From NCBI GenBank assembly GCA_029265715.1, contig JAJUGZ010000009.1, positions 1 to 64,000 of the forward strand: a stretch of 64,000 bases of DNA, given 5' to 3'. Below are positions 59,518 to 64,000 of this stretch, piece by piece. A program made the position numbers and the translations under genes. The stretch comes from Bacteroidota bacterium (GTDB lineage: Bacteria > Bacteroidota > Bacteroidia > Bacteroidales > Prolixibacteraceae). Each line of letters starts with the position of its first letter. Within the stretch, counting starts at the first letter, position 1. The notes under the pieces are model-generated. The model searched no databases, was not told the origin of the DNA, and worked only from the letters and a program-made list of their open reading frames with translations.

Positions 59518-60480
59518 ATGCAGATGAAGATAGTCGTACTTGACGGGTACACTCTGAATCCCGGCGATTTGTCGTGGAAAGACATGAGCCGGTTAGGCGA
59601 ATGCACGGTTTACGATCGTACGCCTGCCGAAGAAACGTTGTCGCGCATGGCCGATGCCGATATTATCCTGACCAACAAAGTTATTATCAGTCGAAGCGTC
59701 ATGGAGCAGTCGCCCAAACTGAAGTACATTGGCGTGTTGGCTACCGGTTACAATGTGGTTGATTTGGATGCCGCGCGCGAACGCCAGATCGTGGTGACCA
59801 ATATTCCGGCGTACAGCACCGATTCGGTGGCGCAGCTCACGTTTGCCCACCTGCTGAATGTTTGCCACCAGGTGAACCGGCATGCCCAATCGGTCCGTAA
59901 CGGCGACTGGGCCAACAGTCTTGATTTTTCTTACTTCGTATCACCACAAATGGAACTGGCCGGCAAAACAATGGGAATTATTGGTTTTGGGAAGATTGGC
60001 CGCAAAGTGGCTGCTATCGCCCGGGTTTTTGGGATGAACGTGATTTTCCATAACCGCTCGGTCGTATCTGGTACACCAGAAGGTATGGTGCAGAAATCGC
60101 TCGAAGAAGTGATGGCCGAAGCCGATGTGCTGAGTATCAATTGCCCGCTGACCGACGCCAACCGGGAATTTGTGAACCGGGATTTGCTGGCACGTATGAA
60201 ACCAACGGCAATCCTGATCAACACCGGACGCGGGGCACTGATCCGGGAGCACGACCTGGCCGATGCGTTGAACGAAGGACGGCTGGCAGCTGCTTGTCTG
60301 GATGTGTTGTCGACCGAACCGCCGCATCCCGGCAATCCGTTGCTGACAGCTCAAAATTGCTACATTACACCCCATGTTGCCTGGGCAACCCGTGAGGCCC
60401 GCCAGCGACTGATGAATATTGCAGTTGAAAATATCAAAGCATTTCAGGCCGGGACCCCGGTGAATCGGGTGGGAGTGTAG
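59518..60480 (+). CDS. D-2-hydroxyacid dehydrogenase (glycerate/hydroxypyruvate reductase type)
   Basis: NAD(P)-dependent oxidoreductase of 320 residues. The Rossmann motif GIIGFGKIGRKVAAIARVFG is at about residues 153-172. The catalytic residues fit the family: an Arg in LINTGRGALI, a Glu in LDVLSTEPPHPGNPL and the His in NCYITPHVAWATREAR. The closest familiar enzymes are HprA-type glycerate dehydrogenases, but lactate or other 2-oxoacids are possible. A second ATG lies two codons in (59524). It stands alone, convergent with the isoaspartyl methyltransferase gene. Confidence 0.9.
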   Translation: MQMKIVVLDGYTLNPGDLSWKDMSRLGECTVYDRTPAEETLSRMADADIILTNKVIISRSVMEQSPKLKYIGVLATGYNVVDLDAARERQIVVTNIPAYSTDSVAQLTFAHLLNVCHQVNRHAQSVRNGDWANSLDFSYFVSPQMELAGKTMGIIGFGKIGRKVAAIARVFGMNVIFHNRSVVSGTPEGMVQKSLEEVMAEADVLSINCPLTDANREFVNRDLLARMKPTAILINTGRGALIREHDLADALNEGRLAAACLDVLSTEPPHPGNPLLTAQNCYITPHVAWATREARQRLMNIAVENIKAFQAGTPVNRVGV

Positions 60481-60532
60481 CATTAAAAAAACTTCTGCCT
60501 TCTGTCTGTTTCCTGCTTGACCTGATATTTTG

Positions 60533-61336
60533 TTATTTGGGTTTCACCATGGGCACAAAGCGGACCGGGAGTATGGTTTCCAAATCAATTCCCTGTTCGT
60601 TTTTTGTTATCCGGACCAATTGCTGGTAATATCTGCCAACCGGGAGCACCATGATGCCGCCGATTTTTAGCTGGTCGACCAGCTCCTGTGGAATTTCTTC
60701 CGGGGCGGCAGTCACAATAATGCAATCGAATGGCGCATGTTCAGGCCATCCGTTGTACCCATCGCCGCATTTCCCTTTCACGTTATGGTAGCCGAGCCTG
60801 TGTAACCGGGCATGGGCTTCGTCGGCCAGCGATTCGATGAGTTCGATGGTGTAACAGGTGTCGACCAGTTGTGAGAGTATGGCAGCCTGGTAACCCGATC
60901 CGGTGCCAATTTCCAGTACTTTTTCATGTCCTTTCAGTTCCAGTAGTTCAGTCATCAGGGCAACAATGTATGGTTGCGAAATGGTTTGTCCTTCGCCAAT
61001 TCCGAGCGGACCATCTTCGTAAGCATAGTCGATAAATTTTTCCGGAACAAAAAGATGCCGGGGCGTGTTGCCCATGACTCTCAATACCCGTGCATCCTGA
61101 ATACCTCGTGGAATGAGCTGGTGGTTTGCCATTTGAAAAGCTTCTTTCTTCCATTGCAGGCTATCGTCGTTTTGTGCTGTTTTCATAATCACATCGATGT
61201 TTTTGTTTTCGGTAACAGAATCCTGCCGTGTTGAGGTACAGGATAAACACGCAATCAGGATTAGTGATTGGATTGTTTCTGATAAGTAGCGTATTATCAG
61301 GTATGTGTTCCACCTGTTGCAGCGAAAGAGGGCCAT
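60533..61336 (-). CDS. pcm: Protein-L-isoaspartate O-methyltransferase with an N-terminal lipoprotein-like signal
   Basis: Repairs isoaspartyl residues by S-adenosylmethionine-dependent methylation. The catalytic domain is complete: GEGQTISQPYIVALMTELL, the AdoMet motif VLEIGTGSGYQAAIL, CGDGYNGWPEHAPFDCIIV and the C-terminal LPVGRYYQQL. It is preceded by about 50 extra residues containing a hydrophobic segment ending in LIAC (Cys30), a lipobox. If this start is used, the enzyme would be exported although its cofactor is cytosolic; starting instead at Met51 (61186) would give a normal cytosolic enzyme of about 217 residues. The upstream start is not excluded because similar exported-looking forms occur in Bacteroidota. 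Confidence 0.88.
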   Translation of the reverse strand: MALFRCNRWNTYLIIRYLSETIQSLILIACLSCTSTRQDSVTENKNIDVIMKTAQNDDSLQWKKEAFQMANHQLIPRGIQDARVLRVMGNTPRHLFVPEKFIDYAYEDGPLGIGEGQTISQPYIVALMTELLELKGHEKVLEIGTGSGYQAAILSQLVDTCYTIELIESLADEAHARLHRLGYHNVKGKCGDGYNGWPEHAPFDCIIVTAAPEEIPQELVDQLKIGGIMVLPVGRYYQQLVRITKNEQGIDLETILPVRFVPMVKPK

Positions 61337-61428
61337 CGTTTTGCCTTACAAAACCGTATTGGTTTATACGATTTTCAGGAGGAAAGGTGATTGGAGACAA
61401 TCGGGAGAAACTATCGGCTGGAGTTTGT

Positions 61429-62319
61429 TTACCTTTTTAAAAGGATAATTACCACCGAGCCAATAATCATGATGGCCGAACCAATTAGTTTTTTACGAAT
61501 GTCCTGCTCGTTGAAAATATGGTGCCCCAGCAGGACGCTCACAATGATCGAGAGCTGGAAGAGCGACAGGGCGTATCCAACCGGAATGTGGTCGAAAACG
61601 TAGTTTGTGGTGTATTGCATGGTTCCGATGCATGCAATGAGCAACGCATATTTATCGGCCGAGCGTAAACTGATTTTACGGAGCTCCTTTTTCAGATCGA
61701 GGCGGTAAATGAAGGGCAGAAAAAACGAAAAAAATGCGCCGAACCAGCACCAGCTGTAGAAAGCCATGGTCGCCGACGAAGCCAGGATTATTTTCTTGAT
61801 GAAGACGGCTTCGATGGCCGTCAGGATCATGGCCCAGATGCGGAACTGGATTTCGCTGCGCTTTAAAAGTGCCCAGCTAAAACGGCTTTCGGTCGTGTCG
61901 AGTACAAAATAGCTTCCGTAAATAATCAGGACGATGCCAAGAATCCCCCAAATGTTGGGAATTTCGTGAAGCAAAAAGATACCTACGATAATACCAATGA
62001 CCGATTTGTACGAATTGACAGGTCCCAGTACCGAGAGGTCTCCTTTTTGAAGGGCTTTGACCAGGAAGCCGTTCCCCAAAGCGCCGGCCATTCCACTCAA
62101 AACCGAGTAGGACCAAAATTGCGGGGACAGGCTTTGCAATGTTGGGCCGGTAAACAAAAAGCTTGCAGAGCAGAGCAGGGCCAGGATGAGGTAGGTCAGA
62201 AAATTTACCAGCAATGGGTGGTTGTGTTGCAGGGTCAGCTTTTTCTGGAACACATTTCCCAGCGGGTTTGACAAGATGCGCAACAGCACAGCCAGGGCTA
62301 CCAACATGTTTTCGATCAT
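61429..62319 (-). CDS. DMT-superfamily (EamA-like) transporter
   Basis: A 296-residue integral membrane protein with about ten hydrophobic segments arranged as two halves, as in EamA/RhaT-type drug/metabolite transporters; the first half contains LVNFLTYLILALLCSASF and FWSYSVLSGMAGALGNGF, the second FIKKIILASSATMAFYS and YALSLFQLSIIVSVLLGHH. A charged C-terminus is lacking. The substrate cannot be deduced. The gene is alone on the minus strand, 92 nt from pcm. Confidence 0.82.
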   Translation of the reverse strand: MIENMLVALAVLLRILSNPLGNVFQKKLTLQHNHPLLVNFLTYLILALLCSASFLFTGPTLQSLSPQFWSYSVLSGMAGALGNGFLVKALQKGDLSVLGPVNSYKSVIGIIVGIFLLHEIPNIWGILGIVLIIYGSYFVLDTTESRFSWALLKRSEIQFRIWAMILTAIEAVFIKKIILASSATMAFYSWCWFGAFFSFFLPFIYRLDLKKELRKISLRSADKYALLIACIGTMQYTTNYVFDHIPVGYALSLFQLSIIVSVLLGHHIFNEQDIRKKLIGSAIMIIGSVVIILLKR

Positions 62320-62431
62320 GGGCGGTAATTTGTTTGCGGCTCAAAAGTAAGCTAAACCGGCTGGCCTCGGGCATCTTCGGGTTTTAAGTTATCGTTAAAA
62401 CCCTGCTGTGCTGATTGTTTAATCTAAAAAG

Positions 62432-62454
62432 AAAAGGGCCCTGGCGGCCCTTTT
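62432..62454 (-). terminator. Terminator of the T9SS-sorted protein gene
   Basis: AAAAGGGCC (62432-62440) pairs with GGCCCTTTT (62446-62454), 9 bp with a 5-nt loop, followed on the minus strand by CTTTTTAG. It lies 16 nt after the stop codon at 62471. Confidence 0.8.
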
Positions 62455-62470
62455 GTAATTTTGCTGAAGA

Positions 62471-64000
62471 TTATTGGTAAATCTGCACTAATTTTCCGGA
62501 AAGCTGTTTGCCTCCTATCTGGAACAGATAAATCAGGGTTGCCGATTTTTGTTCTGGTACGTTTACTTCATAGTTGCTGGTGCCGGCATTCATATAACCT
62601 AAGTAAATGGTTTTTACTTTTTGTCCTTTCATGTTGAACAATTCCAGTCTTCCGTTTCCGGCTTCGGGAATGGTTACTTCAAATTTTACCTGTTGACTGA
62701 ACGGATTGGGATAGGCTTTAACCGAAATTTCAGATTTTACAGTTTCTTCATTTATTGTTGCTGATTTCAAAATTTCATCGCTTTTTGCAAGTGGTGCCTG
62801 ATAATCACAATCAGAATCATCGCAATCAGCAGCGCCTGATGTACATCCGGTATTAATGTTTTTTACCAATATGCCTGAAACAGAACCAGCGGCTAATTCA
62901 TCGAATAATGTTTCTGATTGCCAGTTAATGCCATTGTCTATACTATAAACATATTCTGCACCCAGGGGAGCAAGAATTGTGATACTTCCGCTGCTTGGCC
63001 CGCATAACGACGGCTGTACGACACAAATAACAGGCGCATCCGGAATGTTGTTGCTTACAGTAACAATTATTTCGTCGGTACCGAACAGCCCGTGGCAATG
63101 TTCGTTTTGGTAACCGTATAGGTTGTTGTAACTTCCGGATTTGCGGTTGGATTGCTGATATTGGCAGCGCTCAACCCGGCAGCTGGCGACCAGGAATATG
63201 TATAGCCTTCCTCTGGTGCTGTGCCAATTGTTTTGCCGTTTGGATTTAACGTGCAGGTCTTTGTAAAATCCGCACCTGCATTGGCTGTTACCGCAGCATT
63301 GTTTACCGTGACAACCACTTCGTCGGTAGCGTAACAGCCCGTTGTTGTAGATGTTTTGGTAACCGTGTAAGTGGTCGTCTCATTCGGGTTTGCGATTGGG
63401 TTGCTGATATTGGCAGCGCTCAAACCGGCAGCTGGCGACCAGGAATATGTATAGCCTTCCTCGGGTGCTGTACCAATTGCTTTGCCGTTTGGATTTAACG
63501 TGCAGGTCTTTGTAAAATCCGCACCTGCATTGGCTGTTACCGCAGCATTGTTTACCGTGACAACCACTTCGTCGGTAGCGTAACAGCCCGTTGCTGTAGC
63601 CGTCTTGGTAACCGTGTAAGTGGTCGTTTCGTTCGGATTTGCGGTTGGGTTGCTGATATTGGCAGCGCTCAACCCGGTACTTGGCGACCAGGAATATGTA
63701 TAGCCTTCCTCGGGTGCTGTACCAATCGCTTTGCCGTTTGGATTTAACGTGCAGGTCTTTGTGAAATCTGCTCCTGCATTGGCTGTGACTTCTGCTGGAT
63801 TATCAATCGTCCTGGTATTCGTATCGGAGCAATTTCTACTGTCAGTTATTGTAATAACATAAACTCCAGCTGGCAAATTAAATGTTGTTGTTTCACCAGC
63901 AGAAACATTTCGGGATTCATTGCCAATTTTTACCGTATACGGACCAATGCCACCATATGGTGAGACTTTAATAGAACCATTGGCTATACAAGTGGCATTT
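62471..64000 (-). pseudogene. T9SS-sorted repeat protein, 5'-partial, interrupted by a one-base frameshift
   Basis: The 3' part of a secreted repeat protein running off the window edge. In transcription order: a SprB-type repeat (with SIKVSPYGGIGPYTVKIG and NLPAGVYVITITDSRNC), three 83-residue PKD-like repeats starting VTANAGADFTKTCTLNP, a Ser/Gly-rich domain (CVVQPSLCGPSSGSITIL), a short acidic linker and a type A T9SS sorting domain (AYPNPFSQQVKFEVTIPEAG to the end). The third repeat breaks at about 63079: GTACCGACG instead of GTAACCGACG stops translation at 63067, but inserting one A restores the reading frame to the C-terminal domain at 62471. Either a sequencing error or a real lesion; the protein is otherwise intact. 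No mobile DNA near the break. Confidence 0.8.
63044..63789 (-). repeat. Three tandem 249-bp repeats (PKD-like domains)
   Basis: Units begin at about 63789, 63540 and 63291 on the minus strand, each 249 bp (83 codons) and nearly identical; the last has lost one base at about 63079. The marker GGATTTAAC recurs at 63242, 63491 and 63740, exactly 249 bp apart. Such near-identity points to recent duplication or gene conversion and is prone to assembly collapse. Confidence 0.9.

Overview
The window comes from a Bacteroidota chromosome, probably Bacteroidales or Marinilabiliales. The evidence is SusC/SusD proteins with an ECF sigma/FecR pair, a type IX secretion (T9SS) sorting domain, TAnnTTTG-type -7 promoter boxes, few Shine-Dalgarno sequences, an N-succinylornithine-type ArgF, and Bacteroidota-specific families (DUF4249, DUF4369, DUF5063, a DUF6057-like family). 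I see no rRNA, tRNA, CRISPR array, prophage or complete insertion sequence.

Layout. 1-5.4 kb: housekeeping genes (SIS-only arabinose-5-phosphate isomerase, isochorismatase-like hydrolase, map, acyl-ACP thioesterase, miaA, smpB, a Cys-rich lipoprotein). 5.5-9.9 kb, minus: carAB behind a leader with a strong terminator hairpin. 10.2-20.7 kb, plus: a full arginine/proline cluster (argR, GNAT acyltransferase, argG, argC, argD, proC, proB, proA, argF', argB). Pro90 in ArgF' points to the succinylated arginine route known from Bacteroides, and carAB supplies its carbamoyl phosphate. 20.8-29.1 kb, minus: guaB followed by an envelope operon (PpiD/SurA-like foldase, SurA-like lipoprotein, SurA, MoxR ATPase, LptA/OstA-like protein). 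29.2-34.3 kb, plus: recQ, DUF5063 protein, RNase D-like exonuclease, RlmI-like methyltransferase, RRM RNA-binding protein. 34.4-42.4 kb, plus: ECF sigma, FecR anti-sigma, SusC with STN domain, SusD and a lipoprotein, with no glycoside hydrolase.

42.5-52.9 kb, plus, is the most unusual region. Behind a strong terminator lie a DUF4369 lipoprotein and three consecutive copies of a two-gene module: a polytopic membrane protein with a C-terminal helical-repeat region (DUF6057-like), and a lipoprotein with one CXXCH haem-type motif and a PD40/TolB-like propeller. Genes within each module are coupled by start/stop overlaps or a 5-nt gap. The function is unknown to me.

53-64 kb: aminotransferase, alpha/beta hydrolase, GroES-like protein, cupin, TonB-dependent receptor with DUF4249 partner, D-2-hydroxyacid dehydrogenase, an isoaspartyl methyltransferase with a lipoprotein-like N-terminus, a DMT transporter, and the 3' part of a repeat-rich T9SS-secreted protein carrying a one-base frameshift.

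Non-coding highlights: a ~100-bp repeat present twice before the arginine GNAT gene and once before the lipoprotein at 41.5 kb, supplying the start codon in both places; an ARG box at argR; the carA leader hairpin; and small hairpin repeats before argC and proA.
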